A DNA stretch of 64,000 bases from Lonicera japonica. Lineage: Eukaryota; Streptophyta; Magnoliopsida; Dipsacales; Caprifoliaceae. Where the stretch lies: NCBI GenBank assembly GCA_021464415.1, contig CM038466.1, positions 47,801,356-47,865,355 of the forward strand. Direction: 5' to 3'. Shown in pieces: positions 44,523-55,238 of the stretch. The notes below the pieces were generated by a model. That model did not search any database. It was not told the origin of the DNA and saw only the letters and a program-made list of their open reading frames with translations. How positions within the stretch are numbered: position 1 is the stretch's first letter; each line of letters opens with the position of its first letter. Made by a program: the position numbers and the translations under genes.

Positions 44523-45409
44523 GTAAGACATTCGCCGCACTACAACAAGGTGGTCTCATACAACCTTTATCTCCTCAAGCTCCTCCCGATCCACTTCCCC
44601 GTAGCTGGAATACCAATAAGTGTTGTGTATTTCATCAAGGTCCAGGCCATAACATCGATCGATGCTTGGCTTTAAGGCACAATATTCAAGATTTGATCGA
44701 ATCCGGCAAAATCCCTGATCCCGAAGCCCCAAACATTGCGAAGAATCCACTCCCCAACCATGGAGTGAGAATTAATGCCTTGATAGTTGAAAAGGAAGAG
44801 GATGATCCCATTTTCTTGATTAAGCCGGTAGAGAAGAAAGAAGGCGGGGTTATGGTAGCTTATCGTGTAGACCGGGGATTACTGAAAAAAGAAGGAAGAG
44901 ATTTGGAAAGCATGTTTCAAGAGATGATGAGAGAAACTCCGGATCAAGCAAGTCAAGTTCTGAAAAGACCGACATATATTCCCCGTGTTAGCAAATGGAT
45001 GCGAGAAATGAAGATCCTGCCTGGTCAGGAGCTGGGTAAGAATAATCAATGCATTACTGAACCCATCATGGTTAAAACTCAACTACGCAGGCAAGGTTTG
45101 GGTTCCCAAGAGGGGAAAGTAAAGATTGGACAAAACACACCGAGAAAAAAGTGGTCTGTTTCGAGAAAAATCAACATAGCACATGTGGGTATGATTAGCT
45201 TTGACTGGGCCAAAGTTGCGGCAGAATCCGATACCGCCGAGGAAGAGAATTTAGCTAAATGGGTACAATAACTTACACGGTCAGGGAAAGTTTATTAGCT
45301 GCAAGAAAAAGGGAAAGAAGAAGTAAAGAAAGAGGTGGCTCCACTTGAAGAAAGCCGAGTTGTTGATCAGTTGAAGAAAATTCAGGCTTAAATATATATT
45401 TGGGGGCTA
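44519..45409 (+). pseudogene. Gag C-terminal region with CCHC-like knuckle, Tat/Ogre-like
   Basis: Contains CVFHQGPGHNIDRC, a Cys/His knuckle of the type C-x-(F/Y)-H----GH---C used by this lineage, then a stretch to the linker PIFLIKPVEKKEGG. It shares the reading frame of the protease ORF that follows; three stops (45269, 45305 and 45389 region) lie in the 46 codons between them. There is no separate start: it is part of one gag-protease polyprotein. Confidence 0.75.
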
Positions 45410-46387
45410 TTGGTCTCTTCCAAACCCCATCGATCAACATTCCTTAAACTTATGGATGAGGCCATAGTCTCAATAGAATCAACTCCCGAGCAATTAACAA
45501 CAATGATTGGAACTTTGGGTCTGCAAAACAATTTAGCTTTTTATGATGAAGATTTATCACCATTAGGGAAGAATCATGACCAGGCACTCCATATATCTGT
45601 GGAAAATAGAGGGGTGGTGGTTCCAAAGGTGCTCATCGACAATGGAGCAACCATAAATGTCTTCCCACTCAAGACCTTCAAAGCTTTGGGACTTGATGAA
45701 AATAGCTTGGAAGAATTTCCGGTAACAGTGAGGGCATACGATAATACTAAAAGAACAGTGCTAGGATCTGTCGAGCTGAGTTTATTGATTGGGCCAATTA
45801 AGTTTCCTATAGAGTTCCAAGTTATTAACATCCCATCAAGCCTCAATCTTTTGCTTGGGCGCGCATGGTTACACTCGGTAGGGGCTTTCCCGTCCTCTCT
45901 GCATCAGAAGTTAAAGATATCGGTAGGGGATGAAGTTATTGTGGTACACAGTGATTGCGATGATACCATAATGCCTAAAGACACGCCAGTCTTAGGCAAA
46001 GGAAGTCAAACTATGCAATTGGGAGGTTTTCAGTGTGAACCTAGGGTGCATGCTTTGACTACGCAGGAAATCAAGTATTTGCCACCTAACATAGTACCGT
46101 TCTTAAATGAGAAGGTTGTTGCTATGATGAATGCTATGGGTTACTTACCTGGAAGAGGACTGGGTGACAGAAAAATTAGGATGGCAGAGCCAGTAGAACC
46201 ACATGTGCAAAGCAGGAAATACGCTGGTTTGGGATTGTCAGATCAGGGGGAATGCAAGGAGGGGTTCGTAGAAGATTTGGGTCACAGGATGATCGATACT
46301 TCTCTCATTGGTTTCTTTATGAAGGAAGGGGAAGACTTTGTGAACACCCCAATCCATGACTCTCGTGTGAATACTGGTTTTTTATAA
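45410..46387 (+). CDS. Tat/Ogre-like aspartic protease with G-patch, ~325 residues
   Basis: This frame is open throughout. Residues about 60-90 hold YDEDLSPLGKNHDQALHI and VLIDNGATINVFP, the retropepsin active site in the DNG form common in this lineage. Residues about 145-170 hold LLLGRAWLHSVGAFPSSLHQ. Residues about 240-285 form a G-patch (MMNAMGYLPGRGLG...YAGLGL), an RNA-binding module also known fused to some retroviral and plant Tat-type proteases. The frame then reads through a purine tract and about 45 bases into an LTR that begins at 46339. No RT follows, so the protein is the C-terminal end of a gag-protease-only unit. Confidence 0.75.
   Translation: MVSSKPHRSTFLKLMDEAIVSIESTPEQLTTMIGTLGLQNNLAFYDEDLSPLGKNHDQALHISVENRGVVVPKVLIDNGATINVFPLKTFKALGLDENSLEEFPVTVRAYDNTKRTVLGSVELSLLIGPIKFPIEFQVINIPSSLNLLLGRAWLHSVGAFPSSLHQKLKISVGDEVIVVHSDCDDTIMPKDTPVLGKGSQTMQLGGFQCEPRVHALTTQEIKYLPPNIVPFLNEKVVAMMNAMGYLPGRGLGDRKIRMAEPVEPHVQSRKYAGLGLSDQGECKEGFVEDLGHRMIDTSLIGFFMKEGEDFVNTPIHDSRVNTGFL
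46320..46335 (+). other. Polypurine tract inside the 3' end of the protease frame
   Basis: TGAAGGAAGGGGAAGA lies three bases before the LTR start TGTGAACACC. A purine run in this position primes plus-strand synthesis. Here it is simultaneously protein-coding. Confidence 0.7.
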
Positions 46388-46771
46388 AACAAGCATTTCA
46401 CATTAAGTCTTGAGTCATCATGCATATAGAAGATTGTTAGGAAAGACTCTGACTTTGGATCCGTTGGGAGTTTGATACGACCAATGTTGCCACTTCGCTT
46501 ACTAGGACGGGAGTCTTAAGTCTTGAGTTTTTTTAAGTGTTTTTGTGCATGTTTAGAGTACCAGCCATAGCCCCCAGCCGCACGGTTATTTGCCAGTCGT
46601 ACGGCTGGGACCCAACTGCAGGTCCTCGCCACAGCCCCCAATAGCACGTGCCAACCGCAAGCTTCAACCGTAAGCCCTAGCCGCACGTGCCAACCGCACC
46701 CCCCAACTGCAGGCCCTAGCCGGACCCCCTGCGGCTGGCCTCTTTTGGAGCATTTTTGGCAAAAATTTCTC

Positions 46772-46778
46772 TATAAAT
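46772..46778 (+). promoter_or_regulatory. TATA box of the Tat-type LTR
   Basis: TATAAAT followed by tggaccctttaggg. The inverted copy has the equivalent at 48162-48169 on the minus strand (tataaata-ggaccctaggg), supporting it as the LTR promoter. Confidence 0.65.
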
Positions 46779-47356
46779 TGGACCCTTTAGGGTCTCATTT
46801 GGGATCATCAACACTCAATAGAGTTTTTAGAGAGGAGAAAATCTGTCAAGGTTATTATAGAGTCTTTTTAGGGAGAGAATTAGAAAGAGAAAGTTAGAGA
46901 GAGCCTTTTTTAGAGAAGAGAAAGTTCTAGAGATAAAATTTTAGAAAGAGAAGGCAGTAAGCAAAGAAATCAAGGCAAGGTTCTTATCTCTTCTTCAAGC
47001 GCTTCAGGTACATCTTTCTATAACTCTCCTGAATTTCAATACTGCATTTTAAATAAAAGGTTTAATACAGAAAATCAGATAGCTTGCAAAGAAGTTCATT
47101 GTTTTCAAAATCAATCTTTCCTAAGTTTGACAAGAAAACTAAAACTTGTTTTGACACATTTTCAAAACAAAACCAAAAATACAAAAAAATAGTTTCCAAA
47201 CAAATGGAATTATGAGACTCTGATTTCATTCTTCGAATGAATACGTAGGAGCTCGCAAAGCTCGAGTGTAATTTCAAAATACTGTTTTAAACTGAATTTA
47301 TCTGGAAAGGACTATTCTGAAAATAATTTAAACTACTTGCAAGATATCTAAAATAA

Positions 47357-48530
47357 TGTGAGAACCCGGACCTCCGACCCCGAATTCCTCGCTCTTGGTT
47401 TTCTTTGTTTTGAAGGAAAACGTGTTTTGTAGAGTCGCCAGTTTGTTTTACAAGAAAACAAACAAAAGATCGTACGAAGGATAATTTGAAAACAAACTAT
47501 CTTTTATACGTTTGAAACCAGAGATTTATTTTTGATAACTTATTTTGCTAGGGTTCGGGAACTACGTTACGAATTAGGAAGGTGTTGGGCACCCAATTCG
47601 CCCTTTCGGTCTCTTAATGGATCATGTATTTAATTCCCATTTTAGATATCTTGCAAGTAGTTTAAGTTGTTTTCAGAATAGTCCTTTCCAGATAAATTCA
47701 GTTTAAAACAGTATTTTGAAATCAGACTCGAGCTTTGCGAGCGCCTACGTATTCATTCGTACAATGAAATCTGAGTCTCATAGTTCCATTTATTGGAAAA
47801 ATGTTTTTGTATTTGGTTTTGTTTTGAAAACGTGTCAAAACAGATTTTAGATTTATTGTAAAACTTAGAAAAGGACTTGTTTTGAAAGCAGTGGACTTCT
47901 TTGTAAGTTATCTAATTTTCTGTATTTAAAACTCGTATTTAAATGTAGTATTGAAATTCAGGAGAGTTGTAGAAAGACGTACCTGATGCGCTCGAAGATG
48001 AAAGACTGCTTGTTTGCTCCTTTCTCTCTCTAAAGACTCTTTCTTTAAAACTTTCTCTCCCTAGAAACTCTCTCTAAAACTCTACTGTGATCCCGACAGA
48101 GTTTCTACACTCTAAAAACTCTATTGAGTGTTGATTCCTAAAATGAGATCCCTAGGGTCCTATTTATAGAGAAATTTCTGTCAAAAATGCTCCAAAAGAG
48201 GCCAGCCGCAAGGGGTAGCCGCAAGGTTGGGTGATTGTGCAGCTGGGGCGTGCGGCTAGCTCTTCAAAAAAGCACCAAAACACCTAAAAAACTCAAATTT
48301 TCTAACGGGGCACTGGCCCACACCCCGCACCCCGCGACTTGACCGGGCAGGTCGATCCCAGTCCCAGTAAGCGACGTGGCAACACTGGTCATAACAAACT
48401 CCCAGCGGATCCAAACTTGGAGTCTTTCCTATCAGTCTTGTATATGCATGATGACTTAAGACCTAATGTAGAATGCTCGTTTTATAAAAAACCAGTAATT
48501 GCGCGAGAGTCATGGATTGGGGTGGTCACA
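47357..48530 (-). mobile_element. Solo LTR of the same family inserted in opposite orientation
   Basis: The plus strand reads TGTGAGAACCC at 47357 and ...GGTGGTCACA at 48530, i.e. a complete LTR on the minus strand (1174 bp). Flanks are AATAA (47352-47356) and AATAG (48531-48535), a 5-bp target duplication with one change. Its parts pair with 46339-47356 and 48531-48811, giving a large interrupted palindrome. No internal region remains, so it recombined to a solo LTR after insertion. Confidence 0.85.
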
Positions 48531-48812
48531 AATAGGAATTAAATACATGATCCATTCAAAGACCAAAAGGGCGAATTGAGTGCCTAACACCTTCCTAATT
48601 CGTAACGTAGTTCCTGAACCCTAGCAAAATAAATTATTAATGAATCTCTGGTTTTAAACGTACGAAAGATAGTTCATTTTTGAATTATCCTTCGTACAAT
48701 CTTTTATTTGTTTTCTTGTAAAACAAACTGGCGACTGTACAAAACATGTTTTCCTTCAAAACAAAGAAACCGAGAACGAGGATTTCGGGTTCGGAGATCT
48801 GGATTCTCACAG

Positions 48813-48830
48813 TGGCAACTCCGCTAGGGA
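48813..48830 (+). other. Primer-binding site of the Tat/Ogre-like element
   Basis: TGGCAACTCCGCTAGGGA immediately after the LTR end. It is close to TGGCGACTCCGCTGGGGA, the priming site of many Tat/Ogre-type elements (reported as a tRNA-Arg match), with G-to-A changes at two positions. Confidence 0.75.
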
Positions 48831-49735
48831 TGTCGAGAAATAAGCTCTATTATAATGGATCATATATTTAATTCTTGTTATTTATTAGATATAGGTCTTG
48901 CAAGCCTTAGTCCTAGGGTAACATAGAAGCGATATAGGAGGATGCCCTAATACCTTTATTTGCTAATTATGTGAGGAAAATCTTTTTCATAATTAAAATT
49001 ATGTAAATTACCATAACAAACCTTAAAGCATTGATCAATAATGAACCACCATATTGTTATTTCCCACGCACTCACGTCTTATCATGTATTTTTGCGAGTG
49101 TGAATTTACCCTATCAACCTCGGGACCAGAGTCGTGACTAGGCCGTGGACTTGCGGGTCTGCACTAGCCAAAAGCGCCTGGGACCACTCTCCTTGGCCAA
49201 GTACTTACCGAGGTATATAGAGTGACGAGAACACTCACATACCCGAGATGTATATCAAAAGGTCCTTACACGTACCTGCGCCCTTGAGGTATATCGTAAA
49301 ACATGCCAAATAGGAGGGAGCCTTAAACCTTACCGTATTTAACCATGCCTACATATTGGGGAGTCAGCTTAGAACACAAAGATTTTATGCATTGTTTTAA
49401 TGACCGACAGTCGTGAGAATCTAGTGAGCAAAGGCCCTGTCAATTATACCATCGTGGTTCTGGCGGGTACGGCCAGAGGCTGCCCAACCTTCGCTGTAAA
49501 AATTCACGGAGGATGAAAATCTTCGTAATTTTCCTAGCACTGATTCCATGAATAAAGCAACTCATGAGGAGAGAACTTCCCGTTTTTTCAAATGATTTTC
49601 CTAAAAACACTTTTCAAAATGATTTTTCAAAACTATAGACGGTTAGGGAATCCTAGGAATTCTGTTCCTACCCTACCTCTATACGGGGCTCTCAAGTTGT
49701 CACTGTTGGTCTGTTTTCGATCTCACCTATTTTCA
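48831..49735 (+). other. Leader of a Tat/Ogre-like element, non-coding
   Basis: Follows LTR and primer-binding site. It has no sustained frame; ccgtggacttgcgggtctgcactagcc near 49150 is the kind of GC-rich leader text these elements have. It ends where homology to another Tat-type LTR begins; no gag follows. Confidence 0.55.
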
Positions 49736-50820
49736 TTTTTGAAGATTTGAGGTAATTTTCGTCGCAATCGGAATTAATTTTATTTACCAGTGTTATTTTC
49801 AATTAATCGCTTATAAACACTGCTATTCATCTCCAAATCAGTCCAAATTTTATATTTGAGCTTTATTTCTAATAATAAAAATTTAGAATGAGTTAAAATA
49901 TTTTTTTGGACATAAATTTTTATCAGTTAATTACTGGCTTATCATTCTCAATCTGTTAAGCAATTAATTAATTTATGTATCCAATTTATCTTTGAATCAG
50001 CCCAAATTTTATATTTGAGCTTCATTTTAGAAACCAAAGGTGTGGAATGAGTCAAAATCATTTTTTGAACATAAATTTTTATCAGTTAATTACCAATTTA
50101 TCAGGCTCAATCCACTGAGGAATTAATTAGCAGTTGTGTCCGGTTTAATCTATAAATTGCGATACCTAGCTAAATATCCAACATGAGAGTTTTGGATTCG
50201 TCAAATGCCAGTTTAAAAAATTAAATAATGATAAATTATTTGACGAAGAAATCTCAAGGATTACCGTATATTCAATTCCAAAGCAAATTATCTTTTGAAA
50301 ATTCCTATATTTTGCTAAAAACACCTGTTTTATTATCTGTCATTCGCAAAAATCATTTTTAAATTACACACACACACATTGATTTCTAAAAATCATTAGG
50401 GCGAAATACGAAGCATACGTCTTCAATCCCCACCCTAAAATCCCGATTTTCTCAAAATTATAGACTGATATGTGATAATATTGGTAAACATACGAATATT
50501 TGATTAATAACTACACGCATATTCTATTTAAGAGACCGAAAGGGCGAATTCGTTACCTAACACCTTCCCAATTCGTAACTTAATCCCCGAACCTTCAAAA
50601 TATCAGGATTTCGCAATAATTGTGTTTAAGAGTCCGTTTAATTCATAAATGTTCCTCTCTTACACAAACTTTTGTTTGTTTAGTAAAACAAACTAGTGAC
50701 TCTAAAATTTTCTTATAAACCGTCATATTTTATAATAATAAACTTATTTTCCAAAATTAATCGAAAAATTGTAGGAATCGCCGCCATGGGATCCAGCATC
50801 GAAAAACGCGGGTTCTCACA
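49736..50820 (+). repeat. Tat-type LTR, 3' part only, plus orientation
   Basis: Matches the minus-strand LTR 36020-35104 over its full length: gaagatttgaggtaattttcg at 49741, and ...cgcgggttctcaca at 50820. The first half (U3) is missing. It belongs to the family of 35104-37020 and 58021-60075, not to the 46339 family. No primer-binding site follows, so it is a truncated remnant. The next 235 bases (50821-51055) are unassigned. Confidence 0.8.
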
Positions 50821-51055
50821 CTAGTGCTAGTGGCCAATTCAACTTCCTGTGTTCACCTTATGTGTTCTTAGATTTCAATGGGTGAACCTCGAATTTGACG
50901 AGGTTTGGATTTTTTTGAATAATTGAAGTAACGCGATTGCTATCCTTTTCCCGAGTATGGTTAGACTTGTATTCACAGGAAACTAGGATGTGAGATATAC
51001 CCTTTTAACGTGATTGTGATTTTGGATCCGCTTTGGGGGCTTTGCTCATTTTAGT

Positions 51056-52515
51056 TGTGACTTGAATCCGCCATAATTTTCTTCTTGGTTTGGATATGTT
51101 ATAAACTTGGTTTTGCTATTTTTATGAGAATCTTTATGGGCAATGGTTGCATTATATTATTTATTTAAAAATTGTGCCTGTGTGTCTTTTATTCCATATA
51201 GTAAATGATTTGGTGTGTAGAGTATAGCTTACACACAGAAGATCATATTATCGGTTCTTGTGGAATATAAGTTTAATGGTTCACAGTCTTAGATGGAATT
51301 AGACACCCATCGGTAGGATTGTAGCACAAGTTTTAGTAGTTTATCTTAACTACAGGAAACGGTATAGTTTTAACTCATTGTGCTAGTACACTTTGTGTGT
51401 ATTGAATAGGACCAGTTTGGGTTAATTGTTTTTATACTGACTATATAAAACAATTTAAAATCCCATGGTTATTATGATTACTTATGCTCTTAATCTTGAA
51501 ATAATTAATAGACATATATATGTAGTGTTTGCTGTTTTGATTCATTAAGAGTGAGATTCATTTATGGATCAATAATCTTCGTGAATTGGATGACGACATT
51601 ATATGTATGATGAATATTAATTATTGATGGAATCCACGTCCCGGTATAGGGATTGATGATATCCCCTTGAGAAACTTATAAGTTTTGATCATGTCAAACC
51701 CTGTAGGTGGATTATGTTAATCCGACATGTCAAATAAATTAAGTGATAGGCTCAAGGATTAAGAAGTCATTTAAATATAATTATCAATAATTTAATTTAA
51801 ATGACGGTTATCTATAATCTTAAAGTGGGGAGAATAATAAGTATCTAATAACAAGGAGCTCGAAATATAATTTTGAGATAAGGACGGGAGTGGAATTATA
51901 ATTCTTTAGTGGTGTGAATTATAATTTATGGAAGGAACTAATTAATGGTGGAATTAGGATTCCAACTTTCCATAGCAAGCCCAAACACTTATTTCTCCTT
52001 AAGGTCCCTATTGTAGCCTTATATATACGCCGGCCTTATCTCTTCTCAAATAACAATAATTCTCATGAGTTAGGATTTATTCTATTGAAGAGAGGAGAAA
52101 ATCTTGGTGATACCGTAGCCCTGACTCGGTGTAAGATTTGACGGCGGAAGGAATACGATAGAAGATCTTTAGGTTTCGGCACAACAATCGTAAATCAGTC
52201 ATAACTTTTTATCACACCGTTGGATTGGGATGATTTTTGGATATGTCGTTCGGAACGCAAAATTACAATATTTTTGCAAAAAATCAGGACGATCATAAGT
52301 CGTTTTGGTGGCGAAAACAATCGATTTTCGCAGCCCAGCGAGAATTAAGAAATCTGACCAAATCGCAATCTGATGCTTTCAAACACTACTCTCCTCATAT
52401 GGATCCTCTACATGATCCACAAAGGTGAAATTCCTTTATTCTTATAGGGTTTTAGTAAAGTATTTTGTTCAATCTATACGCAACATCAAACGATCCTGTA
52501 TTTACTGCTCTATCA
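51056..52515 (+). repeat. 5' LTR of the copia element
   Basis: Nearly identical to the 3' LTR from gccataattttc (51068) to ctctatca (52515). The first dozen bases (TGTGACTTGAATCC) do not match the 3' LTR start (TGTTAGAGTGATATAC), so the tip has been altered or replaced. TATATATA at about 52019-52027 is the likely promoter TATA box. Confidence 0.85.
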
Positions 52516-52517
52516 AT

Positions 52518-52530
52518 TGGTATCAGAGCG
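52518..52530 (+). other. Primer-binding site of the copia element
   Basis: TGGTATCAGAGCG two bases after the LTR end, complementary to initiator-Met tRNA. Confidence 0.85.
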
Positions 52531-53947
52531 TTAGGTTTTCTTTGATACTGCGTACGGATTGAACTTGCCATGTTGTCCAGTTAAATCTATTCATGCATGT
52601 TGTTGTTGGATAGAACGTAGAAGTCGTTAACCCTTGTTTTGCAGTGTTCTTGTACCGCTATTATGGTCACGTAATTATGTTTTATGTGATTGGATCCCAC
52701 GATGTTTTTATCCGTGGTTAATTTTAATGTGAATGATGATTTGGGTTTTATTCATGGTTGTAAATTAAATTTAGATCAAATTTGTGAACTCCTTAAAAGG
52801 AGGCATAAGATCTATGTAATTTTATTTACAGTTTAGATATAATAATTTATGTGTGAACTCCTTAAATGGAGGCATAGGACCTTTGTATCTAAGATTGCAG
52901 TTTCTTTAACGAAGAACGTTGAAGAAGGCGTTTTCACCAAGGTTGATTCCCGACATAGTCAATGAAGTGGCGACATAGGTCGTGACAGGTTTTCAACGGA
53001 CTAGGGATGATGAAGCTTGAACCATAATAGCATGGATTTAATTATTCTTATTATTGAATGGTTTAATGCTTTGTGTGATTGTGTGTTGGTCATATATGTT
53101 TAATTATTAGGTTTCCTTATAATTTTGGACAACATGGATATATGACCATACCTAGATTACCTTTTATTTTATATTTAGTTCTTGTCAAATTAAAAAAGGG
53201 TATATAAATATAAATTTTGCGTAATTGAAAAATATAATTTGTTTTTTAAAAAAGCAGCAAGATAATTTTATTGCACATGTCTTTTATATTTCATACCCTT
53301 GTATTTTAGTTGATCAGAATTTAATATAAAATTTTCTTAACCCTCAGAAAATAATGTTTTAAATACTAAGTGGGTGAGAGATTTTTTCACATAAAATCCT
53401 ACGATCTCCATCATTGGTTCGTAGATGATGTTATTTATTCTTCATGTGTGTTATAGTGCTCACCTCCATATCGAAAAGAATAGATTGCGGAATCATTGTA
53501 CAAATTTCATTAACTAATAATTTTATATGATGTAATTTATTTTTCGTGTGGGTTTTGAGTGATCACTTAAATGATTATGTAATTTTAAATGATGGTACAC
53601 ACTTAGATATAAGTAATAATATGCTCTCCAACTGAGTCTCTACTATTATTTGTAGGACCAAAGGAAGTCAGCTATTTGAATTTTATTTGACAATAAAGAA
53701 TTGTCTAGATAGTATATGTTACTTGACAATAAAGGATTGTCTAGATAATAAAATTTAATAGGTTTACATCTGTCTAAGAAATAATGAATAATAGACGACC
53801 TCATTAACGGGGCATATTGTTCAAAGTCTTAGGCTGCTGGTGAATGTTTTTTAAAATGGTAGAGGGTACCATAGTTAAATATAGTGTTCAAAGTTGTTAT
53901 TGCCCATTATAATTTGTATTATTATTATGTGATTCTTAGGATTTAAA
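52531..53947 (+). other. Leader of the copia element, no gene
   Basis: Contains a direct repeat 'tgtgaactccttaaa-ggaggcata' (52784 and 52852) and two 'attgtctagata' units (about 53700 and 53737). No sustained frame. Confidence 0.6.
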
Positions 53948-54735
53948 ATGTCAAACTCTTTCAACCCACTTTCTATTATACTCAACCAAAAAAAATTGAC
54001 TGGACCTAATTATATTGACTGGAAAAGGAACTTGAACATTGTGCTTGTTGCTGAAGAGTACAAGTTTCACTGAGGTTTGTCTAGAAGAAACTGGTGAGGG
54101 GGCAACCGGAGAGGAAACCCAGGCTTACCGAAAGTGGAAAAAGGCTGATGAGATGGCGCGGTGTTACATTTTGGCTTCTATGTCAAATGTGCTGCAACAT
54201 CAGCATGAGTCTTTTGCCACCGCCTGCGACATAATGCTGAACCTCAAAGATATTTTTGGGGATTAAGATCATGCCGCAAGGTAGGTTTCGATGAAAGGCC
54301 TCATAAACACGACTATTGCTGAAGGAACCCGAGTTGAGGATCTTGTTTTGAAGATGATCGATCTTCTGAATGAACTAAGAGATCTTTGGAGCTGAAATCG
54401 ATGGGAAAACTCAAGTCGATATCGTTCTCCAGTCACTGTTGAATTTATTTAAGGGATTCCGACAAAATTACAACATGAATAAGCTTTATTCATTATTGGA
54501 ACTTCTTAAAGAATTCCAAGCAGTTGAGGAACTCCTTAGTAAGCAGGCAAGTACTCTAGTGGCTGAGAAAGCTTTAACTTTTATGCCCAAAAGCAAGAAA
54601 GGAATAAGAAGAATGCATAAGCTGCAGTCCCACAAGGAGCAGTGCGTGCAGCAGTCGCTGAACCTCTAAGAGGAGTGAAAAACCCTATGGGCCAGTGTTT
54701 TCACTGTCAGTAGAAAGTGCATTTGAAGAAAGATT
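53948..54735 (+). pseudogene. Copia gag with zinc knuckle, broken
   Basis: The ATG at 53948 opens MSNSFNPLSIILNQKKLTGP then NYIDWKRNLNIVLVAEEYKF, the standard copia gag start (LxGxNYxxWxRxLxIxL). A TGA follows at about 54072; later frames keep WKKADEMARCYILASM and MNKLYSLLELLKEFQAVEE. The zinc knuckle CFHC...H...DC (54690-54735) has a stop codon in its middle. Frameshifts separate the pieces. Confidence 0.8.
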
Positions 54736-55238
54736 GTCCCAGTTTCCTAAACCGTTATAACAACATATGTAAATTTCATCTATTTGTTGTTGTATCTTGC
54801 TTAGTGGTCCGATCTACCTGTACCTGGTGTGTAGATTCGGGAGCCACTAATCATGTCTGCAATACTTTGCAGGGGTTCCAGGAAACCAGACAACTTAAAA
54901 ATAGAAAAAAATTACATATGGGCAGCCATGCATGTGGCAAGAGTTGCAGTAGAAGATATTTATCTTCAGTTTAGTCAGAATAGGATATTAATGATTAAGG
55001 AATGTCTATATGTATCTTCCATTCGAAGGAATTTGATTTATATTTCTAGATTGGTTGAGGACAAATATTTTGTTTATTTTAATGATAAATCAGTTATCAT
55101 TAGAAAAAATAAATAGTTTGTTTGTTCTGGTACATTAGTGATTGATCTTTACATTAATAATCCTGACTTGTCAGTACTACAACTGAGTGAATTGAATATC
55201 ATTAATGGTTTACCCATTAAGAGAAAGGAACCTTCAAA
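54736..55238 (+). pseudogene. Copia protease region, broken
   Basis: WCVDSGATNHVCN (about 54828) is the copia aspartic protease active site with an intact DSG. It is followed, after a frame change, by ILMIKECLYVSSIRRNLIYISRL, the conserved (L)xxVLYVPxxxxNLISVxxL segment. A TAG at about 55115 ends this frame. Confidence 0.8.

Larger units (their letters stand above)
46339..48811 (+). repeat. Tat-type LTR, plus orientation, interrupted by an inverted copy
   Basis: Left part 46339-47356 starts TGTGAACACC; right part 48531-48811 ends GGATTCTCACA, followed by a primer-binding site. The two are separated by a minus-orientation copy of the same LTR (47357-48530). The uninterrupted order is confirmed by the inserted copy, which has both halves contiguous. 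Own length is about 1.3 kb. U3 (46560-46740) is GC-rich with repeated agccgcac and cgtgccaaccgca words. Confidence 0.85.

Noticed and set aside
46339..48811. Large inverted repeats first looked like a DNA-transposon with kilobase TIRs.
   Set aside because: The arms resolve into two copies of one LTR with TG...CA ends, a polypurine tract, a primer-binding site and a 5-bp target duplication, so LTR nesting explains everything.
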